From the NCBI RefSeq assembly GCF_024448895.1, contig NZ_JAMOIC010000002.1:124001-188000 (forward strand): DNA of 64,000 nt, in the 5' to 3' direction. Under the pieces are notes generated by a model that had not been told where the DNA came from, made no database searches, and was given only the letters and a program-made list of their open reading frames with translations. Position 1 is the stretch's first letter. Every line of letters begins with the position of its first letter. The position numbers were made by a program, and so were the translations under genes. The DNA comes from Stutzerimonas stutzeri. GTDB lineage: Bacteria; Pseudomonadota; Gammaproteobacteria; Pseudomonadales; Pseudomonadaceae. Positions 14,289 to 23,194 of the stretch are shown piece after piece.

Positions 14289-15191
14289 TCAGTGTGGCTT
14301 CGCGCAGAAATATTCGAGCAGTTGGGCCAAATGGCCGTCGCCAATGCCGGCGTCGATCAGGTGCTGTTCGGCACGTGCGAGGTGCTCCTCGACGTGCTGG
14401 CGTGCCGCCTCTGGGCCGAGCAGTGCGACGACCGTGCTCTTGCCTGCATCCTTACCCGAATCCTTGCCGATCTGCTGCGGGCTGAGGCCGTCGGAAAGAT
14501 CATCGAGCAACTGAAAGGCGAGCCCCAGTTCGGTGGCGAATCCATTGAGGTGGCGCGTGCAGCTGGCGCTGGCATCGCTCAACAGAGCAGCGAACTCCAC
14601 CGCCGCGGTGAACAACGGGCACGTCTTCAGGCGATTGGTGTGGGCAATGGCCTCCAGCGGCCGGGCGCGCTGACCCTCGCGCAGATCATGAAACTGACCG
14701 CGAACCAGGCCCTGAGCGCCGGTAGCCTGAGCCAGCAGCTTTACCAGCTGATTTCGCGTCTGTGCAGGAATGTCGGCTGGCGAGGCGGCTATGCTGAACG
14801 CTTGACTGAGCAGTGCGACCGAGCCAAGCACGGCGACGTCTTCGCCAAATTGCAGGTGAATGGTCGGGCGGCCTCGGCGCAGCTCGGCGTTGTCCATACA
14901 CGGCATGTCATCCAGAAACAGCGAGGCGGCATGCACCATTTCCAGCGCACAGGCAAGATCGAGCCCAGCATCCGAAGCCGTTTCGCCCTGCAGATCTTGC
15001 AGCGTCAGCAGGAGCAGCAATGGCCGGATGCGCTTGCCCGGCGCAAGGGTTCCGTCACGCATCGCGTTGCCGATGGCATCTTGCGGGGGCGCCGGGGGCA
15101 GCCACTGGTCAAGCCTTTCGTCAACCTGGGCACGCAACGCACCGACCCTCTGTTCGAAGTCGTGTTGCGTGTTCGGCAAAGCGATGGCCAT
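14289..15191 (-). CDS. crtE: Geranylgeranyl diphosphate synthase CrtE
   Basis: 300 residues of a trans-prenyltransferase. It makes GGPP from FPP (or shorter allylic diphosphates) and IPP, the C20 precursor of phytoene. The first Asp-rich motif is DDMPCMD (the DDxxxxD form of bacterial enzymes), followed by RRGRPTIHLQFGE, and the second is DDLSD. The spacing GKRIRPLLLL near residue 55 is typical. AGGAGG lies 6 bases before the ATG. It is divergent from idi and the crtXYIB operon, so the 117-base gap between them must hold both promoters. An FPP synthase (IspA) of similar fold is the main alternative, but the crt context makes GGPP synthase far more likely. Confidence 0.92.
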   Translation of the reverse strand: MAIALPNTQHDFEQRVGALRAQVDERLDQWLPPAPPQDAIGNAMRDGTLAPGKRIRPLLLLLTLQDLQGETASDAGLDLACALEMVHAASLFLDDMPCMDNAELRRGRPTIHLQFGEDVAVLGSVALLSQAFSIAASPADIPAQTRNQLVKLLAQATGAQGLVRGQFHDLREGQRARPLEAIAHTNRLKTCPLFTAAVEFAALLSDASASCTRHLNGFATELGLAFQLLDDLSDGLSPQQIGKDSGKDAGKSTVVALLGPEAARQHVEEHLARAEQHLIDAGIGDGHLAQLLEYFCAKPH

Positions 15192-15200
15192 GACGACCTC

Positions 15201-15250
15201 CTGTATCGTTTTTCGTTAGATATCGTGACAATACCTGTACAGCGTGTATA
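15201..15250. promoter_or_regulatory. Divergent crtE/idi promoter region with repeated TGTAYA half-sites
   Basis: TGTACA at 15236-15241 and TGTATA at 15245-15250 stand in direct repeat with a 9-base period, and a further CTGTAT lies at 15201-15206. The gap between crtE (15191) and idi (15309) is AT-richer than the genes around it. Half-sites of this kind are known for MerR-family LitR/CarH light regulators of carotenoid genes, but no such regulator gene is in the window. An operator is possible; the sigma-70 boxes themselves are not clear. Confidence 0.35.
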
Positions 15251-15308
15251 AGTCTTGGCACTTTTAATGACCAGTTACGTCCACATAAGGTCATCGAACG
15301 AGGCGCTA

Positions 15309-16358
15309 ATGAGTAAAGAACATATTGCAGAGCGCAAAAATGACCATCTGGACATCGTTCTCGACCCTCGCCGCGCCTGCTCAGCGGTCGATCCTGGCTA
15401 TGCCGCACTGACTTTCGAGCACTGCGCGGTGCCGGAGTTGCGTCTGGACGACATTGATATTCGTGCGCAGCTGTTCGGCAAGGTACTTTCGGCGCCGCTT
15501 TTGATCAGCTCCATGACCGGCGGAGCGGCCCGGGCAACGCAGATAAATCGCCATTTGGCCATTGCAGCCGAAGCTCTGGGTATCGCGCTGGCGGTTGGTT
15601 CGCAACGCATCGCGCTGGAAACCGGTGCCGATCAGGGGCTGACCCGACATTTGCGTGAACTGGCCCCGTCCGTGCCGCTGTTGGCCAATCTAGGCGCGGC
15701 GCAGCTGGTGGCCGGATATGGTGTCGAGGAAGCCCAGCGTGCGGTGGACATGATCGAGGCCGATGCGCTGATCATCCATCTCAACCCGTTGCAGGAAGCG
15801 GTGCAGGTGGGCGGTGACCGTGACTGGCGCGGTGTGTTGATGGCGATCGAAGCGCTGGCTTCGCGTTTGCCCGTTCCGCTGGTGGCGAAAGAAGTGGGCG
15901 CGGGAATCTCGCCAGCAGTGGCGCAGCGGCTGCTGGATGTTGGGGTGTCAGTCATTGATGTGGCGGGCGCCGGCGGCACCAGTTGGGCTGCAGTCGAATC
16001 TGAACGGACACATGATCCTAAGCAGCGTGCCATTGCTCAGGCCTTTGCCGGGTGGGGAATCCCCAGCGCCCAGGCGATCGCAGAGGTGCGCCGTGCGTGT
16101 CCAGGCGCGCATCTGATTGCATCCGGCGGCATTCGCGATGGCATCGATGCGGCCAAGGCGATTCGTCTCGGCGCTGACCTGGTCGGCCAGGCGGCCGGGG
16201 TACTGGATGCAGCGCTGATCGGGCCTGAAGCGGTGATCGAGCATTTCCAGGTGCTGATACAGCAGCTGCGAATCGCGTGCTTCTGTACCGGCTCGGCAAA
16301 CCTGGTTGCGTTGGCCAAGGCGCCGCTGCTGGCACCTTTCAATCCATCTGCCCCCTGA
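15309..16358 (+). CDS. fni: Type 2 isopentenyl-diphosphate isomerase (FMN/NADPH dependent)
   Basis: 349 residues. The start is the ATG at 15309 ([18 protein letters not shown]) with GAGG 6 bases upstream; an in-frame start 54 bases earlier lacks a site. It interconverts IPP and DMAPP. Family blocks: RKNDHLDI near the N-terminus, [33 protein letters not shown] and the FMN phosphate region [11 protein letters not shown], then [12 protein letters not shown]. This enzyme is also called idi in carotenoid clusters. It is the first gene of the plus-strand operon idi-crtX-crtY-crtI-crtB and feeds DMAPP to crtE, encoded divergently. The order crtE/idi/crtX/crtY/crtI/crtB/crtZ is the one known from Pantoea-type clusters. 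Confidence 0.95.
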   Translation: MSKEHIAERKNDHLDIVLDPRRACSAVDPGYAALTFEHCAVPELRLDDIDIRAQLFGKVLSAPLLISSMTGGAARATQINRHLAIAAEALGIALAVGSQRIALETGADQGLTRHLRELAPSVPLLANLGAAQLVAGYGVEEAQRAVDMIEADALIIHLNPLQEAVQVGGDRDWRGVLMAIEALASRLPVPLVAKEVGAGISPAVAQRLLDVGVSVIDVAGAGGTSWAAVESERTHDPKQRAIAQAFAGWGIPSAQAIAEVRRACPGAHLIASGGIRDGIDAAKAIRLGADLVGQAAGVLDAALIGPEAVIEHFQVLIQQLRIACFCTGSANLVALAKAPLLAPFNPSAP

Positions 16359-16404
16359 TGTGCGGGCAGGATCGTTTCGCTAGCGACTGGCGAGGTGGCT
16401 GCGC

Positions 16405-17694
16405 ATGACTCATTTCGCCGTGATCGCTCCGCCGTTTCACAGCCATCTGCGTGCGATGGAAGCCATCGCCGGCGAGCTGTTGCGCAAGGGGCATCGTGTC
16501 ACCGTTCTCCAGCAAGCAGATGTGGGCGCTGCGCTGCTACACCCAAAGCTGGGTTTCGCCCAGGTCGGGGCTGATTCACATCCACCTGGCTCGCTCAAGG
16601 CTGTGATCGAACGCGCCGCTCGGCCGGGCGGGCCTTGGGGTATTCGCAGGGTCATCGCCGACATGGCTGCAGCAACCGAGATGTTCTGTCGGGACGCGCC
16701 GCCGCTACTGCGCGCGCTGGGTGTCGAAGCGCTGATCGTCGACCAGATGGAGCCTGGCGGAGGGCTGGTGGCCGAGTATCTCGGTCTGCCATTCGTCTCG
16801 GTGGCCTGTGCCTTGCCGGTCAATCGCGAGGCGCTGGTGCCGCTGCCGGTCATGCCCTGGCGCTACCGGGCGACGCCCTGGGGCGAGCAGCTTAATCTAC
16901 ACAGCAGCAACGTCTACGACCGGGCCATGCAAGCGCACGCCGAGGTGATAACGCGCTATGCAGCCAGCTTCGGTCTGCCGCCGCGGCAGCGACTCGATGA
17001 ATGCCTGTCGCCGCTGTTGCAGTTGAGCCAGACAATCGCGCGCTTCGACTTCCCTCGCACGGCGCTGCCATCTCACTGCTATGGCGTGGGTGCGCTGCGT
17101 CCCGCATTGGCCGACGAGCCCGTGCTGAACGTTCCGGTTGCCAACGGCAAACCCTTCGTCTTCGCCTCGCTGGGCACGCTTCAAGGGGATCGCTTCGGCC
17201 TGTTCCAGCGCATCGCCGAGGCCTGTCGCGAACTTGACGTGCAATTGCTGATTGCGCATTGCGGCCGCTTGGATGCTCGGCAGGAAAAACGATTGATGCA
17301 GGCCGGGGCTGACTGGGTCACGGATTTCGCGCCACAGCGCGCTGTGCTGGCGCGGGCCGATGCGCTGATTACTCACGCCGGGCTGAATACTGTGCTCGAT
17401 GCGCTGGAGGCCGGCGTACCGAGCCTGGCCGTGCCGATAGCCTTTGACCAGCCTGGTGTTGCCGCACGCGTGGTGCATGCGGGCGTGGGGCTGAAACTCG
17501 ATCCGCGCCTGGCCAGCCGCCGCCGCATTGTGCAGGGCCTGCGCCGACTCTTGCGCGAACCCGGCTTCGCCCAGCGGGCACGCAGCCTGGGTGACGACCT
17601 GCGGTCAGCGGGTGGTGCGCCCAGGGCGGCGCGGCTGATCGAACGGTCGCTCGGCATCGAGTCGCTTGCGTTGCAGGGAGCAGAGCATGGCTGA
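16405..17694 (+). CDS. crtX: Zeaxanthin glucosyltransferase CrtX
   Basis: 429 residues of the GT1 (UDP-sugar) superfamily. The N-terminal acceptor domain starts MTHFAVIAPPFHSHLRAMEA, and the donor-binding signature is ALITHAGLNTVLDALEAGVP followed by LAVPIAFDQPGVAARV. CrtX adds glucose to the hydroxyls of zeaxanthin, giving mono- and diglucosides that are more polar. It follows idi by 46 bases and its stop overlaps the crtY start. Its presence tells that the end product is probably a glycosylated xanthophyll, not free beta-carotene. The sugar donor is inferred from the family. Confidence 0.9.
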   Translation: MTHFAVIAPPFHSHLRAMEAIAGELLRKGHRVTVLQQADVGAALLHPKLGFAQVGADSHPPGSLKAVIERAARPGGPWGIRRVIADMAAATEMFCRDAPPLLRALGVEALIVDQMEPGGGLVAEYLGLPFVSVACALPVNREALVPLPVMPWRYRATPWGEQLNLHSSNVYDRAMQAHAEVITRYAASFGLPPRQRLDECLSPLLQLSQTIARFDFPRTALPSHCYGVGALRPALADEPVLNVPVANGKPFVFASLGTLQGDRFGLFQRIAEACRELDVQLLIAHCGRLDARQEKRLMQAGADWVTDFAPQRAVLARADALITHAGLNTVLDALEAGVPSLAVPIAFDQPGVAARVVHAGVGLKLDPRLASRRRIVQGLRRLLREPGFAQRARSLGDDLRSAGGAPRAARLIERSLGIESLALQGAEHG

Positions 17695-18853
17695 TGCGGA
17701 CCTCATCCTCGTTGGCGGTGGCCTGGCCAATGGCTTGCTGGCGCTGCGGCTGCGACAGCAGCGCCCGGAACTGCGCCTGTTGCTGTTGGAACAAGGCGAG
17801 ACGCTTGGCGGCAACCATACCTGGTCGTTTCATGAGCACGATCTGACGCCGGCCCAGCACCGTTGGCTGGAGCCGTTGGTGGAGACCCGTTGGCCGGGCT
17901 ATGAAGTGATCTTCCCGGACCTCAAGCGCCGGCTGGACAGCGGTTACGCGAGTATTTTTTCAGAACGGTTTCATCAACACCTGATGGCTGAACTGAGTGA
18001 TGGCGTTCGGTTGGGCACGTCCGTTGTGGAGGTGAAGCCACAGCAGGTGCGCCTGGCTTCGGGCGAAATTCTGCGGGCCGGCGCGGTGATCGACGGGCGC
18101 GGCGTGCGTCGGACCGATCAGCTGGCGCTGGGCTTTCAGAAATTTCTCGGCCAGGAAGTGCGCCTGCAACAGCCGCATGGCTTGCGCGAGCCGATCATCA
18201 TGGACGCCAGCGTCGCTCAGCAGGACGGCTACCGCTTCGTCTACGTGCTGCCGCTCAGCGACCAAACGCTGCTGATCGAGGACACCTATTACGCCGATGG
18301 CGATGCCGTGGCGCCTGAGACCCTGCGCGACAACATCCGTCACTACGCTAGTGCCCGCGGTTGGGCAATTAACGAGGTGTTGCGGGAAGAGCAGGGTGTG
18401 CTGCCCATCGTGCTATCCGGTGACTTGCCGGCTTTCTGGGGCGAAGCGCGCGGAGTGCCGCAGACGGGCCTGTCAGCGGCCTTGTTTCATCCCACTACCG
18501 GCTACTCGCTGCCCGACGCGGTACGCCTGGCCGATCACTTGATCGCGCTCGATCGATGGGATGCGCCAAGCCTGTTCGAGGCCACGCGCAGCTACTCATT
18601 GGCGCAGTGGCGCCAGCGCGGCTTTTTCCGCCTGCTCAATCGGATGCTGTTCATGGCCGGGCCGGCGGATCGCCGCTGGGCCGTGATGCAACGTTTCTAC
18701 CGCCTGCGCGAACCGCTGATTCGGCGCTTCTACGCGGCCAATCTGACAATCTGGGACCGCTTGCGCATCGTCTCAGGTAAACCTCCCGTGCCGGTGGGTG
18801 AGGCGCTTCGCGCGCTGGCCGCCGGTAATCTGCACCACAAGGACAAGCGATGA
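17687..18853 (+). CDS. crtY: Lycopene beta-cyclase CrtY
   Basis: 388 residues from the ATG at 17687 (GGGAG upstream), overlapping the end of crtX by 8 bases. It closes both ends of lycopene to beta-ionone rings, giving beta-carotene. The N-terminal dinucleotide fold reads ADLILVGGGLANGLLALRLR, followed by LEQGETLGGNHTWSFHEHDL, both typical of the CrtY class of proteobacteria. ALFHPTTGYSLPDAVRLAD lies in the C-terminal half. The gene overlaps crtI by 4 bases (ATGA). Confidence 0.95.
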   Translation: MADADLILVGGGLANGLLALRLRQQRPELRLLLLEQGETLGGNHTWSFHEHDLTPAQHRWLEPLVETRWPGYEVIFPDLKRRLDSGYASIFSERFHQHLMAELSDGVRLGTSVVEVKPQQVRLASGEILRAGAVIDGRGVRRTDQLALGFQKFLGQEVRLQQPHGLREPIIMDASVAQQDGYRFVYVLPLSDQTLLIEDTYYADGDAVAPETLRDNIRHYASARGWAINEVLREEQGVLPIVLSGDLPAFWGEARGVPQTGLSAALFHPTTGYSLPDAVRLADHLIALDRWDAPSLFEATRSYSLAQWRQRGFFRLLNRMLFMAGPADRRWAVMQRFYRLREPLIRRFYAANLTIWDRLRIVSGKPPVPVGEALRALAAGNLHHKDKR

Positions 18854-20370
18854 AAGAGTCATCAGGCAATGCGCCCAAACGGGCCGTGGTGATTGGTGCC
18901 GGTTTCGGCGGGCTGGCGCTGGCGATTCGCCTGCAGCGCAGCGGCGTGCAGACCACCCTGCTGGAAAAACGCGACAAGCCGGGTGGCCGCGCCTACGTCT
19001 ATCACGACCAGGGCTTCACCTTCGATGCCGGCCCGACGGTGATCACCGATCCGCCCGCGCTGGACGAACTCTTCACCGGCGCCGGAAAGCGTATGGCTGA
19101 CTACGTCGAGCTGCTACCAGTCAGTCCCTTCTACCGGCTGTGCTGGGAAGATGGCTACAGCTTCGATTACGTCAACGATCAAGTCGAACTGGACCGGCAG
19201 ATACACGCCCTTAATCCGAAAGATGTCGCGGGTTACCAGCGCTTTCTTGCCTATTCCCGTGCGGTGTATGAAGAGGGTTACGTCAAGCTCGGCACCGTAC
19301 CCTTCCTGTCGTTTCGCAGCATGATCGGCGTCGCCCCGCAGCTGGCCAAACTGCAGGCCTGGCGCAACGTGTACAGCATGGTTTCGAAGTTCGTGGAGAA
19401 CGACCGGCTGCGGCAGGCGTTGTCCTTTCACTCCCTGTTGGTGGGCGGCAACCCTTTTGAAACCTCGTCGATCTATGCGCTGATCCACGCGCTGGAGCGC
19501 CAGGGCGGCGTCTGGTTTCCCCGCGGCGGTACCGGTGCGCTGGTGCAAGGGATGGTAAGGCTGTTCGAAGACTTGGGCGGCAAGCTGGAGCTCAATGCCG
19601 AGGTGGCGAGCATCGAGCTGGCTGGTGGTCGGGCGAGCGCGGTGACCACGTGGGACGGCCGCCGTTTCAACGCCGATGCGGTGGCTTCCAACGCCGATGT
19701 GGTCAACACCTACAAGCAGCTGCTCGGGCATGAACAGCGCGGTCGCGACGAGGCCAAGCGGCTCTCCGGCAAACGCTTCTCCATGTCCTTGTTTGTCATC
19801 CATTTCGGCCTCAAACGACGCCATGAGCACCTGCAGCACCACACGGTCTGCTTCGGGCCTCGTTACCGCGAGCTGATCAATGAGATCTTCAAGCATGAAA
19901 CCCTGGCCGACGACTTCTCACTCTACTTGCATGCGCCCTGCGTAACCGACCCCTCGCTGGCGCCGGAAGGCTGCGCCAGCCACTACGTGCTGGCGCCGGT
20001 ACCGCATTTGGGCACGGCGGATATCGATTGGGCGGTGGAGGGGCCAAAGTATCGCGACCGCATTTTCGAATACTTGGAGCGTCATTACATTCCGGGGCTG
20101 CGTGGCGATCTGGTCACCCACCGGATCTTCACGCCGCATGATTTCCGCGACGAGCTCAACGCTCATCTGGGTTCAGCGTTTTCGCTGGAGCCGATCCTTA
20201 CCCAGAGCGCCTGGTTCCGCCCGCATAACCGTGATGACGTGATTCCGAACCTCTATATCGTTGGCGCCGGCACCCATCCGGGCGCGGGAGTTCCGGGCGT
20301 CGTGGGCTCGGCCAAGGCCACCGCCGGGCTGATGCTGGAGGACTTCAAGTTGGGGGAGCAGGCCGGATGA
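18850..20370 (+). CDS. crtI: Phytoene desaturase CrtI
   Basis: 506 residues, usual for CrtI (about 490-510). The FAD-binding fold is at the N-terminus (VVIGAGFGGLALAIRLQRSG, then LEKRDKPGGRAYVY). The C-terminal flavin signature GAGTHPGAGVPGVVGSAKAT is complete. It converts phytoene to lycopene in four desaturations at the membrane. Start and stop overlap the neighbours crtY and crtB by ATGA, so the operon is tightly coupled. Confidence 0.97.
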   Translation: MKESSGNAPKRAVVIGAGFGGLALAIRLQRSGVQTTLLEKRDKPGGRAYVYHDQGFTFDAGPTVITDPPALDELFTGAGKRMADYVELLPVSPFYRLCWEDGYSFDYVNDQVELDRQIHALNPKDVAGYQRFLAYSRAVYEEGYVKLGTVPFLSFRSMIGVAPQLAKLQAWRNVYSMVSKFVENDRLRQALSFHSLLVGGNPFETSSIYALIHALERQGGVWFPRGGTGALVQGMVRLFEDLGGKLELNAEVASIELAGGRASAVTTWDGRRFNADAVASNADVVNTYKQLLGHEQRGRDEAKRLSGKRFSMSLFVIHFGLKRRHEHLQHHTVCFGPRYRELINEIFKHETLADDFSLYLHAPCVTDPSLAPEGCASHYVLAPVPHLGTADIDWAVEGPKYRDRIFEYLERHYIPGLRGDLVTHRIFTPHDFRDELNAHLGSAFSLEPILTQSAWFRPHNRDDVIPNLYIVGAGTHPGAGVPGVVGSAKATAGLMLEDFKLGEQAG

Positions 20371-21293
20371 ATGACAAGGTCATCGACCATTCGACCCAGG
20401 CAATCAACGTCGGCTCCAAGAGTTTCGCGGCGGCGGCAAAGCTGTTCGACGAGCGCACCCGCCAGGGTGCCGTGATGCTCTATGCCTGGTGCCGTCACTG
20501 TGATGACGTTATCGACGGGCAAACGCTGGGACATGGTCAGGTCGAGGGCGATCGCTCCACTGGGGAAGCGCGGTTGGCCGAGCTGGTGGATCTGACCGAG
20601 CGCGCCTATGCCGACGAGCCCATGCAGGACCCGGCTTTCGCAGCGTTCCAGCAGGTGATTCAACGTCACCATATCCCCCGAGAGTATCCGCTCGAGCACC
20701 TGGCCGGCTTTCGCATGGATGTGCAGGAGTATCAGTACCGGACCCTCGACGACACCTTGCTCTATTGCTACCGCGTCGCCGGGGTGGTGGGGCTGATGAT
20801 GGCGCGGGTGATGGGCGCCGAAGCGGAGCCGACGCTGGATCGCGCCTGTGATCTGGGCTTGGCGTTTCAGCTGACCAATATCGCGCGCGATATCGTCGAG
20901 GATGCGCAGATCGGGCGCGTCTACCTGCCGGCCGAGTGGCTGGGAGAAGTGGGCATCCCTGAAGATGAGGTCGCGCTACCCGAGCATCGTGCGGCATTGG
21001 CCACGCTGGCAGCGCGACTGGTGGATCTGGCCGAACCCTACTATCAATCAGCATCTCAGGGCTTGCGGGACCTGCCGTTACGCTCGGCCTGGTCGATCGC
21101 TACAGCGCATGGCGTCTATCGGCAGATCGGCGTCGAGGTAAAAGCGCGGGGCGCAGCGGCCTGGGATAGACGGGTTTCGACCAGCAAGGCGCAGAAGCTG
21201 CAGTTCCTGCTGGGTGGCGGGGTACTGGCGTTGGCTTCGCGGCGGATGCAGGTCACGCCGCGTCCTGATCTGCTCTGGAAGCGTCCGCGCTAG
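20367..21293 (+). CDS. crtB: Phytoene synthase CrtB
   Basis: 308 residues. It joins two GGPP molecules head to head to make phytoene. Both Asp-rich motifs are present: CDDVID near residue 50 and LTNIARDIVEDAQIGRVYLP near residue 170. It starts with ATG overlapping the crtI stop and is the last gene of the plus-strand operon. crtZ lies 96 bases downstream on the opposite strand, so the two transcripts converge. I see no strong hairpin with T-run in the gap. Confidence 0.97.
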   Translation: MNDKVIDHSTQAINVGSKSFAAAAKLFDERTRQGAVMLYAWCRHCDDVIDGQTLGHGQVEGDRSTGEARLAELVDLTERAYADEPMQDPAFAAFQQVIQRHHIPREYPLEHLAGFRMDVQEYQYRTLDDTLLYCYRVAGVVGLMMARVMGAEAEPTLDRACDLGLAFQLTNIARDIVEDAQIGRVYLPAEWLGEVGIPEDEVALPEHRAALATLAARLVDLAEPYYQSASQGLRDLPLRSAWSIATAHGVYRQIGVEVKARGAAAWDRRVSTSKAQKLQFLLGGGVLALASRRMQVTPRPDLLWKRPR

Positions 21294-21389
21294 CTGAGGC
21301 TACCGGCGCCACTGAATCGGGTTGGGGAGCGAAGAGCGTAACGTCCGGATGCTCGTTCAACGCGGGTTCTTGCGGCGGCGGTCACTCGT

Positions 21390-21926
21390 CTATCCGATGT
21401 TCGTTGCGCGCTTGTCTTCGGTCTGATTGCTCTTGCGAAGCGGCCCGTCATGCAGTTCTCGCAGCTGCTGCTTGAGTACCGGAAGCGGCGGCGCATAGAG
21501 GAAGCCGAAGGAGACGCAGCGCTCCTTGCCTTCTACCGCATGGTGCATGCGGTGCGCCTGATATAGGCGCTTGAGATAACCGTTGCGCGGTACGTAGCGC
21601 AGCGGCCAGCGGTGGTGCACCAGCCCGTCGTGGGCCACGAAGTAGAGAAAACCGTAGGCCGTCATGCCCGCTCCGATCCACTCCAGCGGGTTGTAGCCCG
21701 CCGTGCCTAATGCGATCAGCAGAATCGCGACACCGGCAAAAACCACCGCATACAGATCATTCTTCTCGAACCAGCCGGTACGTGGCTCGTGGTGGGACTT
21801 GTGCCAACCCCAGCCCCAGCCGTGCATCACGTACTTGTGCGCCCACCAGGCGAACAGCTCCATGCCGGCCAGTGTGGCGAGAAAAACCAAAGTGTTCGTC
21901 AGCACGGTCAAGTCCGATCCGTTCAT
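21390..21926 (-). CDS. crtZ: Beta-carotene 3-hydroxylase CrtZ
   Basis: 178 residues, the size of bacterial CrtZ (about 160-180). It is a non-haem di-iron membrane enzyme that hydroxylates both rings of beta-carotene to give zeaxanthin. All His clusters of the fatty-acid-hydroxylase family are visible: HKYVMHG, HKSHHEP, HDGLVHHR and HRMHH. Several hydrophobic segments (residues 9-25, 60-80, 84-98) fit an inner-membrane protein. It is on the minus strand, convergent with crtB, so it must have its own promoter in 21927-22005; the ribosome site is weak. Confidence 0.95.
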   Translation of the reverse strand: MNGSDLTVLTNTLVFLATLAGMELFAWWAHKYVMHGWGWGWHKSHHEPRTGWFEKNDLYAVVFAGVAILLIALGTAGYNPLEWIGAGMTAYGFLYFVAHDGLVHHRWPLRYVPRNGYLKRLYQAHRMHHAVEGKERCVSFGFLYAPPLPVLKQQLRELHDGPLRKSNQTEDKRATNIG

Positions 21927-22005
21927 CTGCAGGTCGCACCAGTTTACGCGCTACGCCGAGTTAATGGACCCCGGCTCCGACGCCTGGCGATGCCTTGATT
22001 GTCGC

Positions 22006-23049
22006 TTAACCTTTCCATCCCGACGCTAGCGTCCTGGTCAGTTCTGCGGCGGGCACCGCCAGGCAACCACTGACATTCTGCCCAGCCCAGAGCGGTGAGA
22101 AATGATCGATACCCTGAGGCTCCGCTGCTGCACGTAAGCTGACGATGGCATTGCTCGCCAGCGGAAACGCCGGTACCGCTGGCGGCCGGGCACCCAGTTC
22201 GCGAATCAGGCGATTGACGATGCCCCGCGCGGGCCTTCCGGAGAACAGGGTGGTCAGCACTGTCTGCTGAGCGGCCGCACTCTGCAGGGCCTGACGGTGC
22301 AGCTGACTGGCGCGGCTCTCGTCGCACAGAAGATAAGCAGTCCCGACTTGAACCCCGGCTGCGCCAAGCGCTCGGGCTGCCGCCACACCCCGCGCATCGG
22401 CAATGCCACCGGCAGCGATCACGGGAATATCCAGCGCGGCAACCAGCTGTGGCAGCAGGGCAAAGGTACCGATCTGGCTGTCGATATCGTCGCTCAAGAA
22501 CATGCCCCGATGGCCGCCGGCTTCAATACCTTGCGCGATCACGGCATCGACGCCGCGTTCCTGGAGCCGGCGGCCTTCTTCCTGCGTAGTGGCGCTGGAT
22601 AGGATCTTCGCACCGGTCGCTTTGACGCGCTGTACTAGGTCTGGCGCAGGCAGGCCGAAATGAAAGCTGACCACGGGTGGACGGTGTCGCTCCACCACCT
22701 CGGCCATCGCGGCGTCGAATGGTTTGCGAGTTGCGCCGCCGGGAATGCTTGCCGGGTCGATCGCGAGTTCTTTCAGGTAAGGCGCCAGCAATTCCAGCCA
22801 GGCCTCGGTTCGCGCGACGTCCTCGGCGGGCGTCTTATGGCAGAAGAAGTTGACGTTGTAGGGCTTGCGCGTGAGCGCTGCGATAGCCGTTAGTTCGGCG
22901 TCGAGCGTTTCGGCATTGAGCATGCCGGCCGGAATCGAACCCAGACCGCCAGCCTCGGATACCGCCGCGGCCAGCTGATGGTTCTGTGAGCCGGCCATCG
23001 GAGCCTGAATCACGGGAAGGCTGATATTGAACAGGGTGCGAATGTCCAT
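22006..23049 (-). CDS. Nitronate monooxygenase family flavoprotein
   Basis: 347 residues of the FMN-dependent 2-nitropropane dioxygenase/nitronate monooxygenase family. The N-terminus reads PVIQAPMAGSQNHQLAAAVS, the catalytic-region AQGIEAGGHRGMFL holds the family His, and the FMN phosphate site is VIAAGGIADARGVAAARALG. These enzymes oxidise toxic nitronates such as propionate 3-nitronate. AAGGA precedes the ATG. It stands alone between crtZ and rlmJ. The enoyl-ACP reductase FabK has the same fold, but the N-terminal motifs favour the nitronate monooxygenase group. Confidence 0.85.
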   Translation of the reverse strand: MDIRTLFNISLPVIQAPMAGSQNHQLAAAVSEAGGLGSIPAGMLNAETLDAELTAIAALTRKPYNVNFFCHKTPAEDVARTEAWLELLAPYLKELAIDPASIPGGATRKPFDAAMAEVVERHRPPVVSFHFGLPAPDLVQRVKATGAKILSSATTQEEGRRLQERGVDAVIAQGIEAGGHRGMFLSDDIDSQIGTFALLPQLVAALDIPVIAAGGIADARGVAAARALGAAGVQVGTAYLLCDESRASQLHRQALQSAAAQQTVLTTLFSGRPARGIVNRLIRELGARPPAVPAFPLASNAIVSLRAAAEPQGIDHFSPLWAGQNVSGCLAVPAAELTRTLASGWKG

Positions 23050-23194
23050 CGGAAGTCCTTAAGCGGCTGGTCAGCGCTGCAGACTGTAGCAGCCGTTTGT
23101 CGATGATTTGCATGCGAGGTTGCGGTGCGCCTCACCGGCCCCCTGCGAATCGCCGCGCTGCGCAGTTAGACTGTGCGCACTTCAGGAGTGCCAG

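Noticed and set aside
12283-14514. Very long plus-strand open frame (743 codons) over the acyl-CoA dehydrogenase
   Set aside because: It lies antisense to a clear enzyme gene and runs into crtE; the product has no known features and arises from the high GC third positions of the real gene.
15236-15266. TTGGCAC in the crtE/idi gap as a sigma-54 promoter
   Set aside because: The -12 element (TTGCW) is absent at the required distance.
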